A stretch of 64,000 nt of DNA from Haloechinothrix halophila YIM 93223 (GTDB lineage: Bacteria; Actinomycetota; Actinomycetes; Mycobacteriales; Pseudonocardiaceae), in the NCBI RefSeq assembly GCF_000504245.1, contig NZ_KI632509.1, positions 3,515,751 to 3,579,750 on the forward strand, given 5' to 3'. How positions within the stretch are numbered: the stretch's first letter is position 1; every line of letters begins with the position of its first letter. Below, one piece after another: positions 38,078 through 46,808 of the stretch. The position numbers and the translations under genes are program-made. Under the pieces are notes generated by a model. It searched no databases and was not told where the DNA came from. It worked only from the letters and a program-made list of their open reading frames with translations.

Positions 38078-39832
38078 TTAGCTAGACGGCGGTGTCTCGG
38101 ATGACACCTTCGCTGGACGGGGCGCGCCGAGCAGACCGATGTGGCCTTCATCGTGGAACCGCTCGGTCATGTGCGGGTAGTGCAGCTCGAACGCGGGCCG
38201 CTCGGAGCGAATACGCGGCAGTTCGGTGAAGTTGTGCCTCGGCGGCGGGCAACTGGTCGCCCACTCCAGCGAGTTGCCGAAGCCCCAGGGGTCATCGACG
38301 TCGGCGCTGTCGCCGAACCGGTAGCTGCGCACCACGTTCCACAGGAAGATCAACATGGACGCACCCAGCAGGAACGAGCCGCTGGTCGAGATCATGTTCA
38401 GGGTGGTGAACCCGTCACCTGGCAGGTAGTCGGCGTAGCGCCGGGGCATGCCCTCGTCGCCGAGCCAGTGCTGCACGAGGAACGTCACGTGGAACCCGAC
38501 GAACGTCGTCCAGAAGTGCCACTTGCCGAGCGCTTCGTCCATCATCCTGCCGGTCATCTTCGGGAACCAGAAGTAGACACCGGCGAACGTCGCGAACACG
38601 ATGGTGCCGAACAGCACATAGTGGAAGTGCGCCACCACGAAGTAGCTGTCCTGCAGGTGGAAGTCGAGTACCGGCGCGGCGAGGATGACCCCGGTGAGCC
38701 CGCCGAGCAGGAACGTCACCATGAAGCCGAGAGACCACAGCATCGGCGTCTCGAAACTGAGCTGACCGTGCCACATGGTGCCGATCCAGTTGAAGAACTT
38801 GATGCCGGTCGGTACCGCGATCAGGAAGGTCAGGAACGAGAAGAACGGCAGCAGCACCGCCCCGGTGGCGAACATGTGATGCGCCCACACCGAGAACGAC
38901 AGTGCCGTAATAGCCATTGTCGCCAGCACCATCAGCTTGTAGCCGAACAGCGGCTTCCGGCTGAACACTGGCACGACCTCGGTGATGATGCCGAAGAATG
39001 GCAGCGCCACGATGTAGACCTCGGGGTGGCCGAAGAACCAGAACAGGTGCTGCCACAGGATCGCGCCGCCATTGGCGGGGTCGAAGACGTGCGCGCCGAT
39101 ATGCCGGTCGGCGGCGAGCCCGAAGAGCGCCGCGGTCAGGATCGGGAAGGCCGCGAGGATCAGCACGCTGGTGAACAGGATGTTCCAGGTGAAAAGCGGC
39201 AACCGCCACATCGTCATGCCCGGCGCCCGCAGGCAGACGATGGTCGTGATCATGTTGACCGCGCCCAGAATGGTGCCGAGACCCGACACGATCAGCCCGA
39301 AGATCCACAGATCCCCGCCGATACCCGGCGAGTACACCGCGGTGGACAGCGGCGCATAGGCGGTCCAGCCGAAGTCAGCGGCGCCAGCGGGCGTCAGGAA
39401 CGATGAGACCACGATGGTGCCGCCGAACAGGAACAGCCAGTACGAGAAGGCGTTGAGCCGGGGGAACGCGACGTCGGGCGAGCCGATCTGCAGCGGCAAC
39501 ACGACGTTGGCGAAGCCGAACAGGATCGGTGTCGCGTACAGCAGCAGCATGATCGTGCCGTGCATGGTGAACAGCTGGTTGTACTGCTCGGCCGAGAGGA
39601 ACTGCATCCCCGGCTGCCCCAGCTCGGCGCGGATCAGCATCGCCATCGCGCCGCCGAGCATGAAGAACGCGATCGACGTGACCAGGTAGAGGATCCCGAT
39701 CTGCTTGTGATCGGTGGTGCGCAGCAGCCCCAGCAGTACGCTGCCCTTGGATGCGCGTACCGCTGGCCTGCTGGGTACTGGCTTCGCCACCTCGGGGGGT
39801 TGCGCGAGGCGGGATTCCCGTGTCTCTGTCAT
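38078..39832 (-). CDS. ctaD: Cytochrome c oxidase subunit I (aa3 type)
   Basis: 584 aa, twelve membrane helices. '[17 protein letters not shown]' holds the heme a histidine, '[24 protein letters not shown]' the CuB His and the Tyr cross-linked in aa3 oxidases, 'WAHHMFATG' the CuB His pair, '[14 protein letters not shown]' the K-channel lysine, and '[14 protein letters not shown]' the two heme ligands. It reduces oxygen to water in the bcc-aa3 chain. Other oxidase subunits are not nearby; stand-alone ctaD genes are usual in actinobacteria. The C-terminal tail ends '[18 protein letters not shown]'. Confidence 0.96.
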   Translation of the reverse strand: MTETRESRLAQPPEVAKPVPSRPAVRASKGSVLLGLLRTTDHKQIGILYLVTSIAFFMLGGAMAMLIRAELGQPGMQFLSAEQYNQLFTMHGTIMLLLYATPILFGFANVVLPLQIGSPDVAFPRLNAFSYWLFLFGGTIVVSSFLTPAGAADFGWTAYAPLSTAVYSPGIGGDLWIFGLIVSGLGTILGAVNMITTIVCLRAPGMTMWRLPLFTWNILFTSVLILAAFPILTAALFGLAADRHIGAHVFDPANGGAILWQHLFWFFGHPEVYIVALPFFGIITEVVPVFSRKPLFGYKLMVLATMAITALSFSVWAHHMFATGAVLLPFFSFLTFLIAVPTGIKFFNWIGTMWHGQLSFETPMLWSLGFMVTFLLGGLTGVILAAPVLDFHLQDSYFVVAHFHYVLFGTIVFATFAGVYFWFPKMTGRMMDEALGKWHFWTTFVGFHVTFLVQHWLGDEGMPRRYADYLPGDGFTTLNMISTSGSFLLGASMLIFLWNVVRSYRFGDSADVDDPWGFGNSLEWATSCPPPRHNFTELPRIRSERPAFELHYPHMTERFHDEGHIGLLGAPRPAKVSSETPPSS

Positions 39833-39908
39833 CGCAGTGTGACCTCGGGACCAGTGTCCGTCACATCCGCTGCCGTGGCCAGAGGGCAGCTGTGGTCAAT
39901 CCGCGTGA

Positions 39909-40202
39909 TCACGCCGCGGTGATGCGTTTCCGGCGCGCGATCGCCGCCCACCGTTCCGACTCGTCAAGGCCGCCCCAGATGCCGAAAGGCTCCTCGGCGG
40001 TCAACGCGTGATGGCGGCACTGCACTAGGACGGGGCATGTCCGGCAGACCGCTTTCGCCGCCGCGATCCGCGCGGAGCGAGCGCGGCCACGCTCGGCGTC
40101 GGGATGGAAGAACAGTTCGCTGCTCGCGGTGCGGCAGGCGCCGTAGCGCTGCCAGTCCCAGTTGTCCGCGACGGGGGTGGGCAGTCGCGATGTCTCGGCC
40201 AC
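39909..40202 (-). CDS. WhiB-family iron-sulfur transcriptional regulator
   Basis: 97 aa from the GTG at 40202, chosen because a perfect AAGGAGGTGA lies 7 nt upstream; in-frame codons extend to 40271. The four cluster-binding cysteines are in 'YGACRTASSEL' and 'AVCRTCPVLVQCRHHAL' (C-x29-C-x2-C-x5-C), followed by the 'GIWGGLDESER' turn that contacts sigma A and a basic tail 'RRKRITAA'. The 'FFHPDAERGRARSARI' stretch is typical of one actinobacterial WhiB subgroup; I do not assign a number. It should sense O2/NO or redox state. It is upstream of, and on the same strand as, the cytochrome oxidase gene. Confidence 0.9.
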   Translation of the reverse strand: MAETSRLPTPVADNWDWQRYGACRTASSELFFHPDAERGRARSARIAAAKAVCRTCPVLVQCRHHALTAEEPFGIWGGLDESERWAAIARRKRITAA

Positions 40203-40297
40203 GCCGGGGTCACCTCCTTGCTCTGTTGCGGGCATCAGAGGAGATACCCATTTCCGCTCGGGTCGAATCACGCGCCGATCAGAGAGACCATGGAAAA

Positions 40298-40921
40298 GTG
40301 ACGTTCACCGATCGCACCGAAGCAGGCGAGAAGCTGGCCGCCGAACTCTCGCGCCGCGGGTGGAGCGACCCGGTGGTGCTGGCACTGCCGCGCGGCGGGC
40401 TACCGGTCGCCGCGATAGTCGCCGCGACGCTCGACGCTCCGCTTGACGTCGTTGTCGCGCGCAAGATCGGCGCGCCGGACCAGCCGGAACTCGCGGTCGG
40501 CGCGGTCACGGCGGACGGCGTCTACCTGCTCGACGACGCGACGCTCAGCGCACTCGGCCTGCGCAGGCCGGACGTCGCCGACCAACTCACCGCGGCGACG
40601 GCGGAGGCACGCAGGCGGCAGAACCGGTTCGGCGCGGCCGACTCGCCACCGTTGTCCGACCGGGACGTGATCATCGTCGACGACGGCCTCGCCACCGGCA
40701 TGACGGCGCTGGCAGCCGTGCACACCGTGCGCGAGCACAATCCTCGCTCGATCTGCCTCGCCGTGCCGGTCGGCTCCTCGGCGGCGGTGCGACGTCTCGA
40801 GGCGGCGGCCGACACCGTGGTGTGTCTGAGTCAGCCGCGCCGGTTCACCGCGGTCGGCCAGTGGTACCGCGACTTCCGCCAGATCAGCGACGCCGAGGTG
40901 GACTCGCTGATGGCTCGATGA
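40298..40921 (+). CDS. Phosphoribosyltransferase-like protein
   Basis: 207 aa from the GTG at 40298. 'PVVLALPRGGLPVAAIVAATLDAPLDVVVARKIGAP' is the start of a type I PRTase of the ComFC/'predicted phosphoribosyltransferase' group, and 'DVIIVDDGLATGMTALAAVHTVREH' is the PRPP-binding loop with the paired Asp residues. 'PDQPELAVGAVTADGVYLLD' is characteristic of a subfamily often found next to dienelactone-hydrolase-like alpha/beta hydrolases. The next gene is just such a hydrolase, convergent and overlapping by 38 bp, which supports the family call. The acceptor base is unknown. Confidence 0.85.
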   Translation: MTFTDRTEAGEKLAAELSRRGWSDPVVLALPRGGLPVAAIVAATLDAPLDVVVARKIGAPDQPELAVGAVTADGVYLLDDATLSALGLRRPDVADQLTAATAEARRRQNRFGAADSPPLSDRDVIIVDDGLATGMTALAAVHTVREHNPRSICLAVPVGSSAAVRRLEAAADTVVCLSQPRRFTAVGQWYRDFRQISDAEVDSLMAR

Positions 40922-41555
40922 GGTGCCGCTCGAACCACTCCCCCGCGTGCTCCGCGACTTCTTCCAGCGCGCCTTCCTCCTCGAACAGGTGACTCGCGCC
41001 CGGCACGACGCGCAGCTCGTGCTCCGCGTTCAGCCGGGTGGCCGCCTGCTGGTTCAGCGTGAGCACCTGCGGGTCGCGTTCCCCCACGATCAGCAGCGTC
41101 GGCGCCCGCACACCCGGCAACTCATCACCAGCCAGGTCGGGCCGGCCGCCCCGGGACACAACGGCCCGCACCAGCTCGGGACGGCGCGCCGCCGCGCACA
41201 GCGCCACGGCAGCACCTGTACTCGCCCCGAACACCCCGATCGGCAGTCCCGAAGTGGCCGCGTGCCCCACGACATGCTCCAGAGCCCCAATCAACCGGGG
41301 TGTCAGCGAATCGATGTCAAAGCGGAACCGCCCGCCGCGCTGCTCGTGCAGTTCCTCGTTCACGTCGAGGAGATCGAACAGCAACGTCGCCAGCTGCCTG
41401 TCCTGCAGCGACCTGGCGACCGCGCGGTTGCGGCCGCTGAACCGCGAGCTGCCGGAGCCGTGCGCGAACACCACCGCGCCGATCGCGTCGGCGGGCACCA
41501 CCAGGTCGCCGGACAGCTCGGTGCCGCCGCTTCCGATGGTGACCGGCACCGTCAC
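40884..41555 (-). CDS. Dienelactone-hydrolase-like alpha/beta hydrolase
   Basis: 223 aa, GTG start overlapping the stop of the gene upstream (GTGA). The nucleophile elbow is 'GVFGASTGAAVALCAA' with Ser, the acid is in 'LLIVGERDPQVL', and the base is 'GASHLFEEEGALEEV'. 'AVVFAHGSGSSRFSGRNRAVARSL' supplies the oxyanion region. The family occurs beside the phosphoribosyltransferase described at 40298 in many bacteria, often fused or adjacent; its reaction is not established. The 3' end overlaps the convergent phosphoribosyltransferase gene. Confidence 0.85.
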   Translation of the reverse strand: MTVPVTIGSGGTELSGDLVVPADAIGAVVFAHGSGSSRFSGRNRAVARSLQDRQLATLLFDLLDVNEELHEQRGGRFRFDIDSLTPRLIGALEHVVGHAATSGLPIGVFGASTGAAVALCAAARRPELVRAVVSRGGRPDLAGDELPGVRAPTLLIVGERDPQVLTLNQQAATRLNAEHELRVVPGASHLFEEEGALEEVAEHAGEWFERHLIEPSASPPRRR

Positions 41556-42058
41556 GGCAGTCCCCCGCCGACGCCGCCGAACTCGCCCGACTCGCCGACG
41601 AGGTCGGTGACGGCCACCACGACGTCCGGGTGTCCCAAGGTGCGCGGCTCCGGCTCGCCTTCGGTGCCGAGCACGCTGATCCGCACGCCGTCGTCATGGA
41701 GTCTGCTCACGGACTCTGGCACCGTGCCAGGGTCGACGAGCAGCAGTGAACGCGGCCGGTGCGCCTGACAGAAATCGACCGCCACCGCCGCGCCGGTACC
41801 ACCCGCGACGACGTCAAGCGGCAACCGCGCGGCGGCGAGCTCGTGCGTCTTCTGGGTGGCCTCGGCAAGCGAGTCCATCGCGGGCAGCCGGCACCACAGC
41901 ACTTGGTGCCGCCACAACAGGTGGTGCCAACTCGCCGGCACGTCGTCGTGCTTGGCCAGCCCGTCCGGGTCGAACACCATGATCGCGGGCCCTCCGGCGA
42001 GACCCGCGGTCACCAGCGAGGGACCGACCTCGCGCGGGTGGGTTTCGAACTCGGCCAT
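41552..42058 (-). CDS. Degenerate alpha/beta-hydrolase-like protein
   Basis: 168 aa. 'LDVVAGGTGAAVAVDFCQAHRPRSLLLVDPGTVPES' copies the elbow region of alpha/beta hydrolases ('D.VGHSMGG.VA..FA..HP.R..SLLLVDP'), but the nucleophile position is Thr in GGTGA and there is no clear His at the end. It is shorter than an active hydrolase (about 250 aa) and lacks the cap. It may be a non-catalytic relative of the hydrolase encoded downstream, with which it is translationally coupled. The gene starts 6 bp after the ndh stop, so all three are probably one operon. Confidence 0.6.
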   Translation of the reverse strand: MAEFETHPREVGPSLVTAGLAGGPAIMVFDPDGLAKHDDVPASWHHLLWRHQVLWCRLPAMDSLAEATQKTHELAAARLPLDVVAGGTGAAVAVDFCQAHRPRSLLLVDPGTVPESVSRLHDDGVRISVLGTEGEPEPRTLGHPDVVVAVTDLVGESGEFGGVGGGLP

Positions 42059-42064
42059 TCCGCA

Positions 42065-43393
42065 TCAGTCCTTCCGCGACCCCGCACTGGCCCGGCCGAA
42101 CTCGCGACGCGGCTGGTGCAGTTCGCCGAGCGCGACGATCTGTCTGCGGAACGGCAGCGAGAGCAGCCAGTCGAAGCTGATCCGGACCTTGCGGTGCGCC
42201 GTCGGCATGGTCGCCAGGTGATAGGCCCGGTGCAATGCCCAGGCCGGCACGCCTTTCAGTTTCACACCGTAGATCTCGGCGACGCCCTGGTACAAGCCAA
42301 GGCTGGCGACCGAACCCGCGTAGGCGTGTTTGTAGCGACCAAGCCTGCCGCCGCGCAACAGCGACACGACGTTCTTCGCGAGGCGTTTCGCCTGCCGGGA
42401 AGCGTGCTGCGCCGAGGGCGGACAGGTCCGCGTCGGTGCGCGCGAGAGGTCGGGAACGGCCGCGCAGTCGCCAGCGGCGAACACAACGTCCTGTCCCTCG
42501 ACCCGCAGGTCGGGACCACAGCGCACCCTGCCCTTGTCGTCGAGCGGGAGCCCGGTGTTGGCCAGCATCGGATGCGGCGCGACTCCCGCCGTCCACACCA
42601 CGGTGTCGGCGTCGAACCCGGTGCCGTCCGAGAGCTTGACGTAACCGTCCGCGATGGACTCAAGGGTGGTGTTGAGGTGGGTCTCGAAACCCTCGTCACG
42701 CAGCAGATCCAACGTGTACTGGCCGAGCCCCTCGCTGACCTCGGGCATGATGCGATCGGCGGCTTCGACCAGCACCCACCGCATGTCCGACCGGTAGATC
42801 GTCTCGTAGTAGTCCGCCGCGGCGCCCGCCATGTCGGCCAGTTCTGCCAGTGCCTCGACGCCCGCGTAGCCGCCGCCGACGAACACGAACGTCAGCAGCT
42901 TCTCCCGCAGTCTCGGATCCAGCGTGCTCGCCGCGGCGTCCAATCGGGACAGCACGTGGTTGCGCAGGTAAATCGCCTCGCCCAGCGTCTTGAACCCGAC
43001 CGCGTGCTCCGCGAGACCGGGGATCGGCAGCGTCTTCGACCACGAGCCCGGCGCGAGCACCAGAACGTCGTAGCCGATGTGACGGGTGTGGCCGTCGGCG
43101 ACCTCGACACTGACCTTGCGCTCATCCGGCCGCGCCCCGATGACTTCACCGCTGAGCACCTCGCAGCCCGGCAGCGCCTCGCGCAGCGGAACGACGACAT
43201 GGCGTGGTTCCACCGATCCAGCCGCTGCCTCCGCGAGGAAGGGCTGGTACGTCATGTAGGAGCGCGGGTCGATGACGGTCACGGTCGCCTCGTCGGACCG
43301 CAGCGTGGCACGCAGCGACCGGGCCGCGTTCATCCCGACGTGGCCGCCGCCGACGATCACGATCCGCGCGGGAGCCTCCGCCGCGTGGGTCAT
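42065..43393 (-). CDS. ndh: Type II NADH dehydrogenase (NDH-2)
   Basis: 442 aa. FAD loop 'RIVIVGGGHVGMNAARSL' near the N-terminus, NADH loop 'TFVFVGGGYAGVEALAELADMA' near residue 165, and the second FAD motif 'VVFAAGDCAAVPD'. 'TYQPFLAEAAAGSVEPRHVVVPLREAL' is the quinone-site side of the NDH-2 family. The C-terminal amphipathic part 'AHRKVRISFDWLLSLPFRRQIVALGEL' should anchor it to the membrane. It passes electrons from NADH to menaquinone without pumping protons. It has no CxxC or EF-hand insertion. Confidence 0.93.
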   Translation of the reverse strand: MTHAAEAPARIVIVGGGHVGMNAARSLRATLRSDEATVTVIDPRSYMTYQPFLAEAAAGSVEPRHVVVPLREALPGCEVLSGEVIGARPDERKVSVEVADGHTRHIGYDVLVLAPGSWSKTLPIPGLAEHAVGFKTLGEAIYLRNHVLSRLDAAASTLDPRLREKLLTFVFVGGGYAGVEALAELADMAGAAADYYETIYRSDMRWVLVEAADRIMPEVSEGLGQYTLDLLRDEGFETHLNTTLESIADGYVKLSDGTGFDADTVVWTAGVAPHPMLANTGLPLDDKGRVRCGPDLRVEGQDVVFAAGDCAAVPDLSRAPTRTCPPSAQHASRQAKRLAKNVVSLLRGGRLGRYKHAYAGSVASLGLYQGVAEIYGVKLKGVPAWALHRAYHLATMPTAHRKVRISFDWLLSLPFRRQIVALGELHQPRREFGRASAGSRKD

Positions 43394-43473
43394 CAGCCTG
43401 CCTTCCGGGATCGGGGATCAGTCCACCTACGCGGTTACCCGATCGCGGCCGATCCAATCCCGGCGACCCGGCC

Positions 43474-44691
43474 TTACCTCACCGACGGCAGCACCCGCCC
43501 GGTCACCTCGCCGAACCCGATGCGGGCACCGTCCGGTCCATGCGCCGACGCCGAGATCGTCACGACATCGCCGTCGTTGAGATACGTCCGGTGCGTGCCG
43601 TCGCCGAGCAGCAGCGGCTCCGTCGCGTCCCAGGTCAGTTCCAGCAGCGAGCCGCGCTCGTCCGGCTCAGGCCCCGATACCGTGCCGGACGCGTAGAAGT
43701 CACCGGTGCGCAGCGACGCGCCGTTGATCGTCATGTGCGCCAGTTGCTGCGCCGCGCTCCAATACATCGACCCGAACGGCGGTCGCGCGATCACGTGACC
43801 GTTCAGCCGCACCTCCATCGTGATGTCCAGCCCCCAGTCGGCGTCCGGGACCAGGTACGGCCGCGGCTCAGGGTCCTGCGGCGGCGGTGGCACCCTGGCG
43901 TGGCGGAGCGCGTCCAGCGGCACCACCCACGGCGAGACCGACGTCGCGAACGACTTGCCGAGGAATGGCCCGAGCGGCACGTACTCCCACGCCTGGATGT
44001 CGCGCGCGGACCAATCGTTGACCAGGCACACGCCGAAAACGTGGTCCGCGAACCGCTCGATCGGCACCGGCGTGCCGAGCGCGCTCGGCGTCCCGACGAC
44101 GAAGCCGACTTCGGCCTCGATGTCGAGCTTGCGCGTGGGACCGAACGATGGCGCGTCCTCGCCGGTCTGCTTGCGCTGCCCGCACGGCCGCACCACCGGC
44201 TGCCCGGACGCCACGACGGTGCCAGCCCTGCCGTGATAGCCGATCGGCAGGTGCTTCCAGTTCGGCGGCAATGCGGCCGAGTCGGGGCGGAAAATGCTGC
44301 CCACGTTGCGGGCGTGATGTTCGCTGGCATAGAAGTCGACGTAGTCACCGACCTGGAACGGCAGATGCAGGTGCAGGCCATGCCGGTCAAGCCGGTGCGC
44401 CAGCACCATCGGCCGGTGGGCCGGGTCGGTCAGCCACGTCGTGATGCGCTCCCGCACCGCACGCCATGTCGGCCTGCCCGCCGCGAGCAGCGGGTTCAGC
44501 ACATCGGCGTCGAGCAACGGCGCGAAATCCTCGCCTTCGACGGCGGCGATCGCGGCCACATCCAGCACGCTGTCACCGATCGCGACGCCGATCTTGCGGG
44601 GGCCGTTCTCGGTGCGCGAATACACGCCGAACGGCAGGTTGGCCACACCGAACTCGCTATCAGGCGGCACGTCGAACCACGTCTCAGTCAC
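43474..44691 (-). CDS. fahA: Fumarylacetoacetase
   Basis: 405 aa; the GTG at 44691 follows GGGAG. The N-terminal SH3-like domain starts 'DSEFGVANLPFGVYS'. The catalytic domain has 'VGDYVDFYASEHHARNVGSIFRP' (Asp metal ligand and His base in 'SEHHA'), 'LPIGYHGRAGTVVASGQPV', 'LDIEAEVGFVVG' (two Glu ligands) and 'LVNDWSARDIQAWEYVPLGPFLGKSFATSVSPWV'. It splits fumarylacetoacetate into fumarate and acetoacetate, the last step of tyrosine breakdown. The homogentisate dioxygenase gene is not adjacent. Confidence 0.95.
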   Translation of the reverse strand: MTETWFDVPPDSEFGVANLPFGVYSRTENGPRKIGVAIGDSVLDVAAIAAVEGEDFAPLLDADVLNPLLAAGRPTWRAVRERITTWLTDPAHRPMVLAHRLDRHGLHLHLPFQVGDYVDFYASEHHARNVGSIFRPDSAALPPNWKHLPIGYHGRAGTVVASGQPVVRPCGQRKQTGEDAPSFGPTRKLDIEAEVGFVVGTPSALGTPVPIERFADHVFGVCLVNDWSARDIQAWEYVPLGPFLGKSFATSVSPWVVPLDALRHARVPPPPQDPEPRPYLVPDADWGLDITMEVRLNGHVIARPPFGSMYWSAAQQLAHMTINGASLRTGDFYASGTVSGPEPDERGSLLELTWDATEPLLLGDGTHRTYLNDGDVVTISASAHGPDGARIGFGEVTGRVLPSVR

Positions 44692-44769
44692 GCTCCCAGA
44701 CTAGAAGCGCGAACCGGACGACTGGGACCCGCCAAGCGACGGAAACAGCGGCGACGATCCGTCACATCC

Positions 44770-45759
44770 TCACGCGGTCAGCTTGGGCAGCACCTCCCTG
44801 CCGAAGACCTCAAGCCACTCTTCCTGGTTGCGCCCGACGTTGTGCAGGTAAATACGGGTGAACCCGGCGTCGATGAACTTCTGTAGTGCGGCGCGATGCA
44901 CGTCGGGATCCGAGGAGATGACCATGCGGCCATCGAAGTCCTCGCGCCGCACCAGCTTGGCCATCTGCTCGAAGTCGAACGGCGAACGGATGTCGGCCTT
45001 GGGGAACTTCATGCCACCGTTGGGCCACTGATCGATCGCGTTCTTCCAGGCCTGCTCGTCGGTCTCCGCCCACGACAGGTGCACCTGGAGCAGCTTCGGC
45101 ATCACGTCGGGGTCCTTGCCCGCCTTGCGCGCGCCGTGGGAGAAGTTGTCCACGATGCCCGCCAGCTTCTCCAGCGACGCGCCTGGCGTGATCAGCCCGT
45201 CGGCCAGCTCGCCGGTCTTGCGGGACGTGTACGGACCCGCCGCGGCGACGTAGATGGGCGGCGGTTCGTCCGGCATCGTCCACAGCCGCATCGTGTGCAG
45301 TTTGAAGAACTCACCGTTGTGCTTGACGTCCTTGCCGGTGAACAGTTTCTTGATGACGTCGAGCGCTTCCAGCATCCGCCGCACCCGCTCCGGGGCCTCC
45401 GGCCAGTAGCCAGCGAGAACATGCTCGTTCAGCGCCTCGCCGGAGCCGATGCCGAGCCAGTGCCGACCCGGATACAGCGCGGCCGTCGTCGCCGCCGCCT
45501 GCGCGACCAGCGAGGGGTGGAATCGAAATGACGGGCAGGTCACGCCAGGGCCGAAGTCGCCATCGGTGTTCTCGGCAATGGCGCTGAGCACGCTCCATAC
45601 GAACGACGCCTCGCCCTGCGCAGGCACCCACGGTTGGAAGTGGTCGGCGGCCATCTGCCCGGAGAAGCCATGCCGTTCGGCGAGCGCGGCCAACCGGACC
45701 GACTCAGCGGGCGGGAACTGTTCTAGTGCGGCTGCGATGCCGATCTGTACCTCAGTCAC
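44770..45759 (-). CDS. LLM-class F420-dependent oxidoreductase (TIGR03557-like)
   Basis: 329 aa. It is a luciferase-like barrel: 'GFSGQMAADHFQPW', 'GVTCPSFRFHPSLVAQAAATTAALYPGRHWLGIGSGEALNEHVLAGYWPE' and 'PPPIYVAAAGPYTSRKTGELADGLIT'. The run 'RVRRMLEALDVIKKLFTG' and the end 'GFTRIYLHNVGRNQEEWLEVFGREVLPKL' match the F420 G6PDH-like family of actinobacteria. Whether it oxidises glucose-6-phosphate (Fgd) cannot be decided; several paralogues share this layout. It needs cofactor F420, so the organism should make F420. Confidence 0.88.
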   Translation of the reverse strand: MTEVQIGIAAALEQFPPAESVRLAALAERHGFSGQMAADHFQPWVPAQGEASFVWSVLSAIAENTDGDFGPGVTCPSFRFHPSLVAQAAATTAALYPGRHWLGIGSGEALNEHVLAGYWPEAPERVRRMLEALDVIKKLFTGKDVKHNGEFFKLHTMRLWTMPDEPPPIYVAAAGPYTSRKTGELADGLITPGASLEKLAGIVDNFSHGARKAGKDPDVMPKLLQVHLSWAETDEQAWKNAIDQWPNGGMKFPKADIRSPFDFEQMAKLVRREDFDGRMVISSDPDVHRAALQKFIDAGFTRIYLHNVGRNQEEWLEVFGREVLPKLTA

Positions 45760-45972
45760 GCCTCCAACCTAAGCGATCGCGACCGCGTTGTGGCAACATC
45801 AACGGCGATCCGCGCCGCCAGTGGAACCATTGGCGGGCACGGTCGCGTCCGAAATGTGTGAACTCGTCAGTGAATACGGGGGCGCGGAACGAGACGTGCC
45901 CGCCGGGAGTCGATACTGGCGCAAGCTACTCGCCCACTGAGGCGTTCGTGTACGAGTGACGGGGGATTCCAC

Positions 45973-46689
45973 ATGTCGCAACCACCCGGCCCGGAGGGGC
46001 CCTACCAGCAGCAGCCAGGGCAGGGCGGTTACGGCCCGCCGCCCGGCTACCAGCAACAAGGTCCGATGGGCTATCCGGGCCAGCCGGGTCAACAGCCTGG
46101 CTATCCGGGCCAGCCGGGTCAGCCAGGGCAACAGCCTGGCCAGTACCCGCAGCAGGGCCAGTACCCGCAGCAGCCGCCGGGGCAGTACCCGCAGCCCGGC
46201 CAATACCCACCGGGTTACGACCCGTTCGGCGGCCAGCAACCACAGCAGAAGAGCCCGCTGCCGTGGATCCTCGGCGGCATCGGCGCGCTCGTCATTCTCG
46301 GTGGCGGCGCACTGCTGATCGTGCTGCTGACCAGCGGAGGCGGGAGCCCCGAGCAGGTAGCGGACGATTTCGTCAGCGCCATGAACGAGCGCGACTCGGA
46401 CACGTTGCTCGAGCTTGGCTGTGACGGCGAGGGGACGCGGGAAGAAGCGGACGAAGCCTTCGAGCGGATGGACACCCTCGCGGACGCGGGCGGGGCCTCG
46501 CAGGTGGAGTTCGTGTTCGAGCGGGGTGCGGTCACTGAGACCGGCGACACCGCCAGCGCGGAGATCACCCTTCGGATCGAAAACGCTCCCGAGGAGATGC
46601 AGGCCGTCATGCCTGACACCATCACCGGCCAGCTCAAGATGAAAGACGACGGCGGGTGGTGTGCCTCGGACTTCGTCGGTGGCAGCTGA
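45973..46689 (+). CDS. Membrane protein with a Gln/Pro/Gly-rich N-terminus and an NTF2-like extracytoplasmic domain
   Basis: 238 aa; GGGGGA lies 9 nt before the ATG. Residues 1-93 are a low-complexity cytoplasmic tail made of short repeats such as [10 protein letters not shown] and QYPQQ. One membrane helix follows (about 97-117), then a small domain '[39 protein letters not shown]...' of the DUF4878/lumazine-binding NTF2-like type. The tail may form multivalent or condensate-like contacts near the membrane. Function unknown; such proteins are abundant in actinobacteria. Confidence 0.78.
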   Translation: MSQPPGPEGPYQQQPGQGGYGPPPGYQQQGPMGYPGQPGQQPGYPGQPGQPGQQPGQYPQQGQYPQQPPGQYPQPGQYPPGYDPFGGQQPQQKSPLPWILGGIGALVILGGGALLIVLLTSGGGSPEQVADDFVSAMNERDSDTLLELGCDGEGTREEADEAFERMDTLADAGGASQVEFVFERGAVTETGDTASAEITLRIENAPEEMQAVMPDTITGQLKMKDDGGWCASDFVGGS

Positions 46690-46717
46690 TCGAGGATTCT
46701 GAGCGCCTTACCGCGAA

Positions 46718-46805
46718 GTCGCCGCACTGTAACCCGGGACTCGCCGCACTGTAGCCCGGGACTCGCGGCACCGGAGCGCGGAACTCGCGCCTGGTGCCGC
46801 GAGTG
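46718..46805. repeat. 22-bp tandem repeats, family B, forming a terminator in a convergent gap
   Basis: Four consecutive 22-bp units at 46718, 46740, 46762 and 46784; the first two share CGCCGCACTGTA and differ at few positions, the last two are divergent. CTCGCGGCACC (46762-46772) pairs exactly with GGTGCCGCGAG (46793-46803), an 11-bp stem 5 nt from the icmF stop. The repeats fill the gap between the two convergent genes ending at 46689 and 46809. The unit differs from family A in length and sequence. Confidence 0.75.
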
Positions 46806-46808
46806 GGG

